DNA of 64,000 bases from Ga0077555 sp963741565 (GCA_963741565.1 CAVUIK010000017.1:62001-126000); one strand, 5' to 3'; shown: positions 1 to 9,479, numbered from the stretch's first letter. Numbers and translations are program-made. Notes: generated by a model not told the origin, from the letters alone.

Positions 1-333
1 AACCTCGACTTTGCCGGTGGCCGTCACCGCGAGCAGACCAAATCCCAAAAGGCGACAAAGCTTTTTCACCCGCGGATCGGCCTCGCGGCCCCGGCCGCGC
101 CGCGATGCCTGCACCGCCAGCCACACGTCATCGCACACCGACACGCGATCGGCGGCCTGCAACAACAGTTCGAGCGTGAAGGTGAGCTTCAGTTCGCCGA
201 TGACCACAGCCACCGGCGCGCCCTGATCCAGCGCCACCACATCACAGCCGCAGATCTCGCCCTTGACCTCGAAGCCCAAGCCTTCGAGGAAGCGCTTGAC
301 CGGCGCGTATAGGCTCGTTTCCACGAGGGACAT
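1..333 (-). CDS. DUF2161 family PD-(D/E)XK-like protein (partial, 3' end outside window)
   Basis: The first 111 codons are present; the gene runs off the left edge. It begins MSLVETSLYAPVKRFLEGLG, continues with a CDVVALD stretch (Asp31) and an IGELK motif (Glu47, Lys49), which is the D...ExK core of the restriction-endonuclease-like fold. This N-terminus is characteristic of the DUF2161 family, annotated as putative phosphodiesterases in alphaproteobacteria. What it cuts is unknown. The start ATG at 331-333 follows an AGGATCAGG stretch that includes purine-rich sequence suitable as ribosome binding site. It is transcribed in the same direction as the tRNA just upstream of it. Confidence 0.8.
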   Translation of the reverse strand, partial: MSLVETSLYAPVKRFLEGLGFEVKGEICGCDVVALDQGAPVAVVIGELKLTFTLELLLQAADRVSVCDDVWLAVQASRRGRGREADPRVKKLCRLLGFGLLAVTATGKVEV

Positions 334-623
334 CCTGATCCTGGCTGAGCATTTACGCGCTACCCATGATTCGGGGTTCCGTCGAGCCCGATGTTCGCCG
401 CGACAGCCGGGAACCGGAGGAAGCCAACCGATCCCGTCGCGTCACATCGCGGCCGCTCGACCGCTCCACCCGAGCAGAGATGTCAGGAGACGAGAAGGCC
501 GCGCGATCTGGCCTCACTTGGATCGGCCAACGGCGGGCATGCTGAGGTGCGACGCGCGCAGGTCCCAGCGATACACGCCCAGCCTCGCGGAACGGACCAA
601 TGGCTCTATTGGCCATTTGTGAA

Positions 624-698
624 TGGTGCCGGCTGAGGGGATTGAACCCCCGACCTTCGGTTTACAAAACCGCTGCTCTACCGCTGAGCTAAGCCGGC
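624..698 (-). tRNA. tRNA-Thr (anticodon UGU)
   Basis: On the minus strand the sequence folds as a full cloverleaf of 75 nt: acceptor arm GCCGGCT paired with AGCCGGC, D arm GCTC...GAGC, anticodon loop TTTGTAA giving anticodon TGT, T arm with loop GGTTCAATC, and an encoded CCA tail (the + strand reads TGG at 624-626). UGU decodes ACA and, with wobble, other Thr codons. Its upstream region is taken up by the tandem REP-like repeats at 702-828, so its promoter must lie in or before them. Confidence 0.95.
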
Positions 699-701
699 GT
701 C

Positions 702-828
702 TTTAGTGGCGCTTCGGCTGCCCACTTCGCAGCCGCGCGTTTTAGTGGCGCTTCGGCTGCCCACTTCGCAGCCGCGCGTTTTAGTGGCGCTTCGGCTGCC
801 CACTTCGCAGCCGCGCGTTTTAGTGGCC
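702..828. repeat. Three tandem 39-bp REP-like units
   Basis: Three identical 39-bp units start at 702, 741 and 780, followed by a degenerate fourth start at 819. Each unit begins TTTAGTGGCGCTTCGGCTGC and contains a perfect 7-bp hairpin, CGGCTGC / GCAGCCG, around a CCACTTC loop. A diverged relative with hairpin GATGC/GCATC lies at about 887-920, and another copy of the core lies at 12691. The units fall between pbpC and the tRNA-Thr gene; no protein-coding signal is convincing in this 295-bp gap. The open frame through the units simply reflects a 39-bp (13-codon) period. Confidence 0.85.
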
Positions 829-886
829 CGTCCATTGCCCGCGTCTTGGCGGAGCCAAGCTCCGCTTAACGCATCCGGGCGTCTTC

Positions 887-920
887 ACTTGGCCCTTCAG
901 ATGCCCACTGCGCATCCGGG
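887..920. repeat. Diverged REP-like hairpin
   Basis: The stretch reads CACTTGGCCCTTCAGATGCC and continues into a small hairpin GATGC-CCACTGC-minus-GCATC at 900-916. The GGCCCTTC...TGCCCAC core matches the 39-bp tandem units to its left and the element at 12691, so it looks like a single variant unit of the same family, in the same orientation. Confidence 0.5.
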
Positions 921-993
921 CCGTCGCCGCTTATAGCCTCACATTCGAACGCGTGCCAGAGGGTGCTGGTAAATCCAGACCGGTAGGCGCGAG

Positions 994-3279
994 CTATTTC
1001 AGGCGGACGTCGACGCGGTCGGAGCGGCCCTTGGCGTCGATGACCGAGATGCGCGCAAAACCCAATCCTTCGGGCTGCCAGACGACCTCGCGACGGTCAG
1101 GATGGCCCGCGATCGGCTGGCCGTCGACGAGCCAGGTCAACGGCAGCGCACCGCCGTCGGCCTTGAGGACGATCTCGGCCGGCGCCTGACTGTCGGTTTC
1201 CAGATCGGAGCGGTCGGGGGGGAACGCAATCAGCACCGGCGGCTCGGACGTCTCGTCGTCACTGGCGGCGCTGGCCTCCTTGAAGCGGCGCAGCGGCAGC
1301 GGCAGTGCGCCATTATTGGCTCGCAGGACACCGGCGGGCGCGGCCGCGAACGGGACCGGGCGTTCGGCGAGCCGCGCGAACGCGTCGAACAGGACGGGCG
1401 CTGCGGCGCCGCGACCGGTCAGCCCCGGCGTGGCGGTGGCGTCGGCGCGGCCAACCCAGACCGCGATCGTATGGCGCCCATCGAAGCCCACGGCCCAGGC
1501 GTCGCGATAGCCGTAGGACGTGCCGGTCTTGTAGGCGATGGCGCCGCCCTTGGCGTTGGCGGGGGGTGGCGCGTCCTTCAGGATGTCGGTGACGTACCAG
1601 GCGGCGACGGGCGAGAGCACGCGCGGCTGGCGTGCTGGACGGAGGGCGGCTTGGTCACCACGCCGGTGCATCAGCGGGATGGCTTCGCCGCCACGAGCGA
1701 GCGCCGCATAGAGCGCGGTGAGATCGGAGAGCGTCAGTCCGACGCCGCCGAGAGCCAGCCCCAACGTCGGCTCGGTGCGCGGCGGCAGCTGCGGCACCAG
1801 CCCGATGCGGCGCAACCGGCCAGCCAGACGCGCAGGACCGACCTCGGCCAGCACCTTGACCGCGGGAATGTTGAGCGAATGCGCCAACGCCTCGCGGATC
1901 GAGACAGTGCCGCGGAAGTCCTCGTCGAAATTCTTCGGCGCATAGTGGCCGAACCGCGCCGGGCGATCCTCGATCAGGGTTTCGGGGTGGGCGAGACCGC
2001 GCTCGAATGCCAGGCCATAGATCAGCGGCTTCAGGGTGGAGCCGGGCGAGCGCACCGCGTCCGTCATGTCGATGGCGCCGAGACGGCTCTCGTCGAAATA
2101 GTTGGCCGACCCGACGTGGGCGATCACATGACCGGTCGTGTGATCGACAGCGAGAATGGCGGCCGAGAGCTTCGGCCCAAGCGTGGCGGCGTGCTCGCGC
2201 GCCAGCGTCTCCAGCTGAGCTTGCGCCCGCGCATCGAGCGTCAGGCGGTGAATGGTGTCACCGGGGTAGCGCGCGATCTCGGCTTCGGCCAGATGCGGAG
2301 CGAGCTTCGGGAACTCGCGGCGGAGTGTGGGAACCGGCTCGCGGCCCGCATCGGCGAGGTCCTCTTTCGAAATCACCCCGGCCGCAAGCGCACGCGCTAG
2401 CACGCGATCGCGAGCGCGGCGGGCCGCAGGCGCGTGACGGTCGGGACGGCGGGCTTCGGGCGCCTGCGGCAACGCGACGAGGAGGGCCGCCTCCGCGATC
2501 GATAGACGGCGCGGCTCGCGGCCGAAATAGGCGAGTGAGGCGGCGCGAACGCCCTCGACGTTGCCACCGAACGGAGCGTGCCGCAGATAGAGCCGCAGGA
2601 TCTCATCCTTCGAGAGGCTGCGCTCGAGCTGAACCGCGCGCGCAATCTGGCGGAGTTTGCCCATGGCGCTGCGCTCGTGCTCACCGTCGAGCAGGCGCGC
2701 GACCTGCATGGTGAGCGTGGAGGCGCCCGAAACGATGCGGCCATTGCGCACGAGCTGGCGCATAGCGCGGCCCAACGCAAAGGGATCGACGCCGGCGTGG
2801 CTCCGGAAACGCTTGTCCTCGAATGCGATCAGCATGGCAAGATAGCGCGGGTCGGCATCGGCGACTTCGACGGGCAATCGCCAACGGCCATCGGGCGTGG
2901 TGAAGGCACGCAGCAGACGATCATTGCGATCGAGCACGGTGGTGGAAAGGTTGGCCGCGCGCTCGAGCGGAAGCGAACCCAGCCGCGCAACAGCGAATGC
3001 AACGGCAAATGCTGCGGCCATTGTGGCTATCGAGGCGAGTAGCGCAACCTTGCGCAGGGAACGAGAAGTGGCGCCGCGGTCGGATGCTGATCTCTTACCG
3101 CGGCGCCTTGGCGTCCATCCTATGGACGTTTCCCCCAACTCGGACCGCTCCGCCTCCGCAGAGGCTGTCATGACGACCGGAGCGGTATGGGGACATATTG
3201 CCACAGCATCTGGGGCGGAAGAATGGCGGCCGGCCACCTTCCACCACGACAACAGTTTTTTGAGTGTATCGCGAGCCAT
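994..3279 (-). CDS. pbpC: Penicillin-binding protein 1C (PbpC), bifunctional transglycosylase/transpeptidase
   Basis: A 761-residue class A PBP. A long basic, poorly conserved N-terminus is followed by a membrane anchor (about residues 77-99), a glycosyltransferase family 51 domain with catalytic EDKRF (Glu154) and an SGASTLTMQ motif, then a transpeptidase domain with SxxK at Ser414-Lys417 (SPGSTLKP), an SLN motif and KTG at 584-586, and a C-terminal BiPBP_C-type domain. It lies 8 bp after the alpha-2-macroglobulin gene in the same direction, the classic yfhM-pbpC arrangement, in which the PBP is thought to repair peptidoglycan where the macroglobulin has trapped an attacking protease. A downstream start at residue 37 is possible because the first 36 residues look atypical. 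Confidence 0.93.
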   Translation of the reverse strand: MARDTLKKLLSWWKVAGRHSSAPDAVAICPHTAPVVMTASAEAERSELGETSIGWTPRRRGKRSASDRGATSRSLRKVALLASIATMAAAFAVAFAVARLGSLPLERAANLSTTVLDRNDRLLRAFTTPDGRWRLPVEVADADPRYLAMLIAFEDKRFRSHAGVDPFALGRAMRQLVRNGRIVSGASTLTMQVARLLDGEHERSAMGKLRQIARAVQLERSLSKDEILRLYLRHAPFGGNVEGVRAASLAYFGREPRRLSIAEAALLVALPQAPEARRPDRHAPAARRARDRVLARALAAGVISKEDLADAGREPVPTLRREFPKLAPHLAEAEIARYPGDTIHRLTLDARAQAQLETLAREHAATLGPKLSAAILAVDHTTGHVIAHVGSANYFDESRLGAIDMTDAVRSPGSTLKPLIYGLAFERGLAHPETLIEDRPARFGHYAPKNFDEDFRGTVSIREALAHSLNIPAVKVLAEVGPARLAGRLRRIGLVPQLPPRTEPTLGLALGGVGLTLSDLTALYAALARGGEAIPLMHRRGDQAALRPARQPRVLSPVAAWYVTDILKDAPPPANAKGGAIAYKTGTSYGYRDAWAVGFDGRHTIAVWVGRADATATPGLTGRGAAAPVLFDAFARLAERPVPFAAAPAGVLRANNGALPLPLRRFKEASAASDDETSEPPVLIAFPPDRSDLETDSQAPAEIVLKADGGALPLTWLVDGQPIAGHPDRREVVWQPEGLGFARISVIDAKGRSDRVDVRLK

Positions 3280-3287
3280 CGCGCGCC

Positions 3288-6200
3288 TCAGTTCTTCGCC
3301 GTGATGTCGAGGCGGCCGGATGCGGTGCGCGCGTAACGGTCGGGGCGATACATGTCCTCGACCGTTGCCGCCGGATGCACGAAGGAGCCCGGCGTCACGG
3401 CGCGAACGATGTAGGCGAGCGTCGCGGTTGCCTCACTGTCGCCGGACTTGCCCGCCTTATCGCCGAAGAAATTGAAGGCGGCAACGAAGCGGTCGTCCCG
3501 GAACTCGGTGTGCTCGGGCGCTTTCGCGTTCTTGGCGACATCGAGCCCCTTGAGATCGCCGCTCTCGACAAGCCGCGGGTTCTCGATTTCGAGACCAGCA
3601 GGCAAGCGATCGACCAGCATGATGCGCCCGCCCGCCTCCGCGCCCTTCAGCGTGAGCACGACGACGAGGCGATCATTCTGGCGCAGCGTCGCGCTGCCGC
3701 CGGTGGCGCTGGCAAGCTCCACCTTCTTGCCATCGAGCGTGTAGTAGGCGCGCTCGATGGTGAAGCCCTTGGCAACCGCCGGCTCGGGCGTCAGCGATGC
3801 ACCGTGCACCGTGACGACGGCATCGACGCTCGTGTCGCCGGTATTGGCGACAGTGAGCGACGACGTGTCGATCTCGGCCGGCGTGATGCGACGCGTCAGC
3901 TCGCCCTGATGCGCCACGCCATTGACGGTGAGACGCGTTGCCTTGGCCTCGTCGGCAAGAGCACGCGCGGCTAGCAGCATCCACGCCTGTTCCTGTGTCG
4001 AGGTATAGGTTCGCGTCCGGTAGGCCCGGCTGAGCACGCCAGCGAGCTTCGGCACCTCGGCGTTGAGTGCGCCGGTCTCGGCGGCGAGCGTCAGGATCCC
4101 CGCGCCGTCGCGCACCAGCGAGCCATAGTCGGAGCGCGCGCGATCGAATGATTTCGTGGCGTCCGCTGATCCTTCGAGACGGACCATCGCCGCTTTGAAA
4201 GCCTTTTCCGCGCGCTCCTTGTCACCGGTGAGCGCAAGGGCTGCACCGAGTTGCGCCTGCGCCAACGGCGTCGCGAAGCGGTCGAGCCGCGTATCGACGT
4301 AGTAGCGCAGATCGCCGACCGGGGCGCGGCCGTTGCGGGCGAGCACATAGAGCGCATAGGCCCGGTCCTCGCCGCCTTTCTCGAAGTCCTGGGCGTAGGA
4401 CAGGAACCCTGCGAGGCGGTCGAGCGCCTGCGCGAAGGGTTGCGGGCGCACGCTGTAGCCGGTCTCCTTGGCGCGTGTCAGGAAGTCGGTGACATAGGCG
4501 CTGAGCCAGAGATCCGAACCTTCCGGACCCCAGATACCGAAAGCACCAGACGCATCCTGCATCTCGAAGACGCGGTCGATTGCTTTCTGGACACGCTCGC
4601 GAATCTCGCTTTCGGCACCGAGGCCGAGCCGCTTGGCCATATCGTTGACGTAGAGCAGCGGCAGCGCGCGGCTCGTCGTCTGCTCGGCGCAACCGTAAGG
4701 GTAGCGGTCGAGCTCGGTCATCAGCGCGGCGACATCGAGCGCTGCCGCCGGACCAACGTTGAGCGAGACGCGCACCGACGACGGGATCAGATCGCCGAGC
4801 AGATCCTTCGACAGGACGACGTTTCCGCCACCAGCCTTCAGGCTTGCGACCGTGCGGCGCTTGATGTCCCCGGCTGGTGGTTTCACGTCGAAGGCGAGAC
4901 GGCGGCGCACCTCGATGCCGCCCGGACCCGAGACGCGCACGTCATAGGTCATGCGACCGAGCGACGAAGGCTTGATCGCGACCGTTTCTCGGCGGCGCTC
5001 GCCGGGCTTCAGGACAAGCTCGCGACCTGGGAGGCTCGACGCCGCACCGGCATCAGTCTCTTGTGCAATCGCGACCTTGTAGGCCGCCGCCGGCCCCTCG
5101 ATGTTGTGCACGTCGAGCGCCAATTGCGCGGTGTCGCCAAGCGTCAGGAAGCGCGGCGCCGTCGCCGTCAGCGCGAGCTGATCGCGAACAATCACCTCCT
5201 TCACAGCCGAGCCAACCCGCCCGTTGCTCCAGGCGACCGCCATCAGTCGCACCGACCCATTGAAGTCGGGTATGTCGAAGGTGACCTCTGCCGTGCCGTC
5301 CGGACCGACTTTCACGATTCCGGAATAGAGCGACAGCGGCGCCTCGACGGGCGGGCTGCCCTGCAGGCTCATGCCGCCCGGGCCATCGCCACCCGAGCGC
5401 AACTTGCCGCGCTCGGCGCGCATGCCGTCGATCAGGCGGCCCCAGAAATCCCGGATCTCGATGCCGAGCTTGCGCTGCGCATGGAACCAGGCCTCCGGCG
5501 CCGGCGCCTCGAAACGCGTCAGGTTGAGAATACCGACGTCGACGGCGGCAACGGTGACGCGAGCTTCCTCGCCACTGGCCAGGCCGGAGATCTTGATGGG
5601 AACCGTCAGCTTTGACGCCGGGCGCACCTTGGCCGGCGCGTCGAGCGCAATTTTCAAGGTGTCGCTCGCCATGTCGAGGGCGAGCCATTTCACGCCGATG
5701 GCGCGGCTCGGCATCCGCTTGGCCGCCTCGTCCATTCCCCGGTAGAGCGTGGCGGTGACATAGACACCGGGCCGCCAGCTCTCGTCGACCTCGAGCGCTA
5801 CATCCGTGCCGCCAGCCGCGACATCGACCTGTTTCGAAACCAGCAGTCCGCCAGCGAGCACGGCGATGTGCGCGCGTCCCGCTTCTTTCGAGGCGATGCG
5901 CAGGCGCGCCGTCTCGCCGGCTTTGTAGGTTGCCTTGTCGAGCGCAATATCGAGCGTTTCGGGGCTTTCGAGCGTTTCAGCGGCATGCCAGCCCGACTGG
6001 AATGCGACTGTTGTGCGCGACACGGCACTGCCGTCGGCGGTAACGTCGATGCGGTAGCGGCCCCACTCCGGCTTGAACGTAACGCGAGCGGGTAGCGTGG
6101 GCGTCCCGCTTGTCGCGCCAGTCGCCAGGCGACGCGCGGTCGTCACAGGTTCGTAGGCCCATTGGCCATTGCGCGAGTACCACTGCCAGCGCTGGTCGAG

Positions 6201-8591
6201 CTTGACGATCTCCCACTTGAAGGCCTGGCTGGGCGCGAGCTTGCCGTCGGGCCCCAGCAGGACGAGATCGAATTCGGCGCTCTCGCCTTCGCCGACACGA
6301 GCGTCGGCAAAGCGCGGCTTGATGCCGATGCGCGGCTCGGCCGGCGTGACGGCAACGGTCGTCTTGCGTTCGATGGTGCGACCGCCGGCTTCCCGCAACC
6401 GGACGAGCACGTCGGCTTCGAGCGGACGCGCCGTTTTGGGCACCGGCGGCAGGCGTACGGCGATGCTCGCAGCACCGTTGGCATCGGTTTGCGGCAGGGC
6501 CTCGAGCGGACGGCGCACGGCCGTGAACTTTTCCTCGGCATTGCCGAACTGATAGCCGGCAAAACCCGGCAGATCACCCTTCGCGAGCCGGACGATGACG
6601 TCGCCTTCCATGTCGAGACCACCAGCCGGCGGACCGTACAGATAGCGGCCGGTTGCGCTGATTGTCAGCGTATCGTCGGTAGCGATCGCGGGGCGTGCCG
6701 GCTCGAGCTTCAGGTCAAGGCGCTCGGGAACGAAGTCCTCGACCAGGAACGCGGTCTGCGCAATCGGATCGGCTTTCGGATCGCTGTGCAGTTTGGCGCG
6801 CCAAGTTCCCGTCATGGCCGAAGCGCCGAGCGCCAGCGTCGTCGTGCGGCCGCCGAGCCCCTGATCGGAGAGCGGAATGCGCCGGTGCTCGACGCCATCT
6901 GGACGCGCGATGATCAGCGTCACGGGAAGACCTGCGGCTTTGGCATTGCGGTCGCGCACGAGGCCGGTGAGATGGACGGATTCGCCCGGACGGTAGACGC
7001 CGCGCTCGGGAAACAGGTACGCATCGAGCGCGCCGGGCGGCTCGCGGCCCTTGACGCCGCGGTCGGTCAGATCGAACGCCGCGGCGGCGAGATCGAGGAA
7101 TGCGTAATCGTCGCCACCTTCGGCCACCAGCAGTGCGGGCGCGAGACCACCTTCGCCGCGATTCAATCCCGCGGGAAAGCGTGCATAACCGTTCGCATCG
7201 GTGGTGGCGGTGCCGAGCACCTCGTTGTTCCGCGCGACCAGCCGGACGCCGATGCCGGCAACCGGCTTGGCGCTGACCAGTGAGCGGATGAAGGCGTGAA
7301 TACCGTCCGCGCCCGACAGCGCGGTGAGGCCGAGATCGGAGACGATGAACCACTGCGCCGCGCGTTCGCGCTCGCTGCCGTTGCTGTCGCCGTCACTATT
7401 GCCGTTGCCGGCCTTTGCCGGGACGCGCGCTGACGCAATGTAGACGCCGGGCGCCAGTTTCGGCACGGCCTCGCTGACCGGTATCGCCGTCGTCACTTCC
7501 TCGTTGCGGCGCTGCGGCACATCGAGCTCGCCCGACCAGATTTTTTGACCCTGGCGATCGCGGATCGTCTCGATGTCGTGGGATTGCAACTGCTTCAGGA
7601 AATGATCGCTACCGGTGAGCCCCGCGAGACCGCGGTCACCGACACGAAAAATTTCAACGGCAACCTTCGGCGTGTTGATGGTGACCACGGGAATGCCCTG
7701 CTGTCCGCGGTTGGGCAGCACATAGGCGCGGCCCGAAAATCGTACCGCCGGCTGGCGGTCACGGATGTAGCTCGCGATCTCAGCTGATTTGGCGAGCGTC
7801 TCGCCGGTGTCGGCGGGAAGACCGGCGCGCACCTGCACCTCGTAGCGCTTGCCGTGCGCGAGGCCATCGATGCACAGCTGCTTGGGATCGCCGGAAACAC
7901 TGGCGGGCTCGCGGCCATCGACGGTCAAGAATTTCGACAGCTCGGCGGGCTGGCCGACTAAGCGCTCGGAGAAATTCAGGCAGAGCCGCGGCTCGGCCAA
8001 CTCCGCATCCACCTTGTGGTCGACGATGCGGAAACCGTGCGTGCTGCGCAGCGCTTCGAAGGCTGCGCGAACGTCCGCCTTTTCCGCCAGCGACAAACTG
8101 ATTTTCAGCGCGTCCATGGCCGGCCGCCACAGCGAGCGCCGCTGCAATGCCGACGACAGAACGCCCAGCGCCGCGGCCTTGGCGTCGGGCGTGGTGCTCA
8201 GCTGCAGGGCGCGATAGGCCGCGCCCGAGGCGTTAGCTGGCAGCTCATAGCGCTCGGAACCCTGGTCCTTGTCCGTTTCGATGGCGAGTTGCGCCCGCGC
8301 CAGTGCCAGCCAGGCCTCGGTGTCTTTCGGATTGGCGGCGAGCACCTGAGTGAGCGTTGCCGAAACCGCGCGCGGGTCCTGGCCTTCGGCCAGCTGCTTG
8401 AGAGCGGCCAGACGCGCCTGCGCGGACGGCGCCGGTGCGGCTTTGCCCTTCGCCGTCGCCGCGATGGCGGCCACAATTCGCTCGGCGTCGCGCGTCGCCT
8501 GGGGATGCGAGAACATGGTTTCCTGGGCAGCGAGCGGCGCGGCGGAGGCCAGGAGCGACAGGGCAAGGATCAGGCGAGGGGCAATACGCAT
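3288..8591 (-). CDS. Bacterial alpha-2-macroglobulin (YfhM/YfaS-like), thioester-containing
   Basis: A 1767-residue exported protein. The N-terminus MRIAPRLILALSLLASAAPL is a signal peptide ending near AAQ. Successive MG/BRD-type beta domains follow, a bait-region-like stretch, and the reactive thioester motif GCAEQ (Cys1301-Gln1304) inside the alpha-alpha toroid domain, then a C-terminal receptor-like domain. The family traps proteases in the periplasm by covalent thioester attachment. E. coli YfhM is a lipoprotein, but no Cys follows the signal peptide here, so this version should be soluble or held by partners. Its start follows GAGGACGGTCC. It heads a two-gene operon with pbpC (8-bp gap). 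Confidence 0.93.
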   Translation of the reverse strand: MRIAPRLILALSLLASAAPLAAQETMFSHPQATRDAERIVAAIAATAKGKAAPAPSAQARLAALKQLAEGQDPRAVSATLTQVLAANPKDTEAWLALARAQLAIETDKDQGSERYELPANASGAAYRALQLSTTPDAKAAALGVLSSALQRRSLWRPAMDALKISLSLAEKADVRAAFEALRSTHGFRIVDHKVDAELAEPRLCLNFSERLVGQPAELSKFLTVDGREPASVSGDPKQLCIDGLAHGKRYEVQVRAGLPADTGETLAKSAEIASYIRDRQPAVRFSGRAYVLPNRGQQGIPVVTINTPKVAVEIFRVGDRGLAGLTGSDHFLKQLQSHDIETIRDRQGQKIWSGELDVPQRRNEEVTTAIPVSEAVPKLAPGVYIASARVPAKAGNGNSDGDSNGSERERAAQWFIVSDLGLTALSGADGIHAFIRSLVSAKPVAGIGVRLVARNNEVLGTATTDANGYARFPAGLNRGEGGLAPALLVAEGGDDYAFLDLAAAAFDLTDRGVKGREPPGALDAYLFPERGVYRPGESVHLTGLVRDRNAKAAGLPVTLIIARPDGVEHRRIPLSDQGLGGRTTTLALGASAMTGTWRAKLHSDPKADPIAQTAFLVEDFVPERLDLKLEPARPAIATDDTLTISATGRYLYGPPAGGLDMEGDVIVRLAKGDLPGFAGYQFGNAEEKFTAVRRPLEALPQTDANGAASIAVRLPPVPKTARPLEADVLVRLREAGGRTIERKTTVAVTPAEPRIGIKPRFADARVGEGESAEFDLVLLGPDGKLAPSQAFKWEIVKLDQRWQWYSRNGQWAYEPVTTARRLATGATSGTPTLPARVTFKPEWGRYRIDVTADGSAVSRTTVAFQSGWHAAETLESPETLDIALDKATYKAGETARLRIASKEAGRAHIAVLAGGLLVSKQVDVAAGGTDVALEVDESWRPGVYVTATLYRGMDEAAKRMPSRAIGVKWLALDMASDTLKIALDAPAKVRPASKLTVPIKISGLASGEEARVTVAAVDVGILNLTRFEAPAPEAWFHAQRKLGIEIRDFWGRLIDGMRAERGKLRSGGDGPGGMSLQGSPPVEAPLSLYSGIVKVGPDGTAEVTFDIPDFNGSVRLMAVAWSNGRVGSAVKEVIVRDQLALTATAPRFLTLGDTAQLALDVHNIEGPAAAYKVAIAQETDAGAASSLPGRELVLKPGERRRETVAIKPSSLGRMTYDVRVSGPGGIEVRRRLAFDVKPPAGDIKRRTVASLKAGGGNVVLSKDLLGDLIPSSVRVSLNVGPAAALDVAALMTELDRYPYGCAEQTTSRALPLLYVNDMAKRLGLGAESEIRERVQKAIDRVFEMQDASGAFGIWGPEGSDLWLSAYVTDFLTRAKETGYSVRPQPFAQALDRLAGFLSYAQDFEKGGEDRAYALYVLARNGRAPVGDLRYYVDTRLDRFATPLAQAQLGAALALTGDKERAEKAFKAAMVRLEGSADATKSFDRARSDYGSLVRDGAGILTLAAETGALNAEVPKLAGVLSRAYRTRTYTSTQEQAWMLLAARALADEAKATRLTVNGVAHQGELTRRITPAEIDTSSLTVANTGDTSVDAVVTVHGASLTPEPAVAKGFTIERAYYTLDGKKVELASATGGSATLRQNDRLVVVLTLKGAEAGGRIMLVDRLPAGLEIENPRLVESGDLKGLDVAKNAKAPEHTEFRDDRFVAAFNFFGDKAGKSGDSEATATLAYIVRAVTPGSFVHPAATVEDMYRPDRYARTASGRLDITAKN

Positions 8592-8741
8592 GGACCGTCC
8601 TCAATTCAATCTCATCGAAGCCAGCCCGCACGGGGATCGCGCGGACCACAGCTCATATGGGGAGCATTTTGATCGTGAGGATAAGTTTGGCTAAGTTTGC
8701 GGAGAACATAAGCCCCGCCCACCCCGGCCGGGGGTAAGTTC

Positions 8742-8777
8742 CGGCAAATCCGGGCAATCACGGCAAGATTCGGCAAG
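8742..8777. promoter_or_regulatory. Four helically phased CGGCAA motifs upstream of the macroglobulin gene
   Basis: Motifs CGGCAA, CGGGCAA, CGGCAA and CGGCAA begin at 8742, 8751, 8761 and 8771, so they recur every 9-10 bp and face the same side of the helix. On the coding strand of the downstream gene they read TTGCCG. They lie about 150 bp before the macroglobulin start and just after the terminator of the preceding gene. A role as a regulator-binding array is inference; a simple decayed tandem repeat is the alternative. Confidence 0.35.
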
Positions 8778-8778
8778 C

Positions 8779-8813
8779 AAAAAGCCGGCGGCTCCAAGGG
8801 AGCCACCGGCTTG
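8779..8813 (-). terminator. Rho-independent terminator
   Basis: Read on the minus strand this is a 13-bp stem with one mismatch (AAGCCGGTGGCTCC paired with GGAGCCGCCGGCTT), a 3-nt loop and a run of T immediately after. It sits 43 bp after the stop codon of the gene at 8856-9479 and should separate it from the macroglobulin operon. Confidence 0.88.
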
Positions 8814-8855
8814 TATGCGCAAAGCAGACGTCGCAACAAAAACTATCCACGCAAA

Positions 8856-9479
8856 TTAATGACTGAGCGGCGGCTCCCAGGCAGCCAACGTCTCGTTGAC
8901 GCCGCTCTGCGCTGCAATGCCGGTGATGTTGCCGGTCACTTCGGCACAGGGCTCGGCGACGACTTCGGGCGTAGCGGCTGGCAGCGCGTGCTGATACAGG
9001 GGTTGAGCGGTCTTCCAGAGCCGCGCAAACGTCAGGCGCGCTCTGCCGCCGATGGCGGAATTGGCCTTGGTGAAGCTTGAAAACGCATCGCGCTTCTCGG
9101 GATCGCGGCGCATGACATCGCCGTACCAGACCGCGCCGGCGCCGAGCACGAGTTGCTCATGCCCATCGACAACCGACGGCGCATGGCGGGTCTCATGTGC
9201 AAACGCCACATCGAAACGGACGCTGGCATCACCGGCAGGACCGGTCGCGCCTTTGTCGACGAAAATCACGTGAGCGCTGTAGCCGCGCGCCGCAATCTCA
9301 CCGGAAAGTTCAAACAGCGCCCGGGCAACGGGACTGCCGGGCGACTGCGCCAACAGGAGAACGGGCTGCGAGTCGGCCGCCCGGGTGGGGGGCAGGCATT
9401 CCAAGATAAACGACCTGAAAAGCTGGTCACGGTTTTCGACAACGACGCATGGATCACTCGAGGGTGACTTGAAGCGCAT
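8856..9479 (-). CDS. Conserved hypothetical protein, 207 aa
   Basis: I do not recognise this family. The protein has no signal peptide or membrane segment. The first half resembles an alpha/beta fold (VLLLAQS, then AHVIFVDKG, then FDVAFAHE), with a later segment GAGAVWYGDVMRRDPEKRDA and a C-terminus rich in small residues. Start ATG at 9477-9479 follows an AGGGACC Shine-Dalgarno-like stretch. A strong terminator lies 43 bp after the stop. It is monocistronic: the next upstream gene (9640-12459) is in the same direction but 160 bp away, and the AT-rich stretch there (around 9555-9575) may hold its promoter. Confidence 0.75.
   Translation of the reverse strand: MRFKSPSSDPCVVVENRDQLFRSFILECLPPTRAADSQPVLLLAQSPGSPVARALFELSGEIAARGYSAHVIFVDKGATGPAGDASVRFDVAFAHETRHAPSVVDGHEQLVLGAGAVWYGDVMRRDPEKRDAFSSFTKANSAIGGRARLTFARLWKTAQPLYQHALPAATPEVVAEPCAEVTGNITGIAAQSGVNETLAAWEPPLSH

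Noticed and set aside
353..616. An 87-codon minus-strand frame between the DUF2161 gene and the tRNA
   Set aside because: Arg/Ser/Pro-rich composition without a ribosome site or known features; treated as intergenic.
702..828. CRISPR array
   Set aside because: The 39-bp units are contiguous and identical with no spacers, and no cas genes are present.
1102..2400. A 432-codon open frame antisense to pbpC
   Set aside because: Same reason: antisense frame in a GC-rich gene with intact PBP motifs on the other strand.
4251..5615. A 454-codon open frame antisense to the macroglobulin gene
   Set aside because: It lies wholly inside a clearly coding gene, its composition is Arg/Ala/Gly-rich as expected of a GC-rich antisense frame, and it shows no domain.
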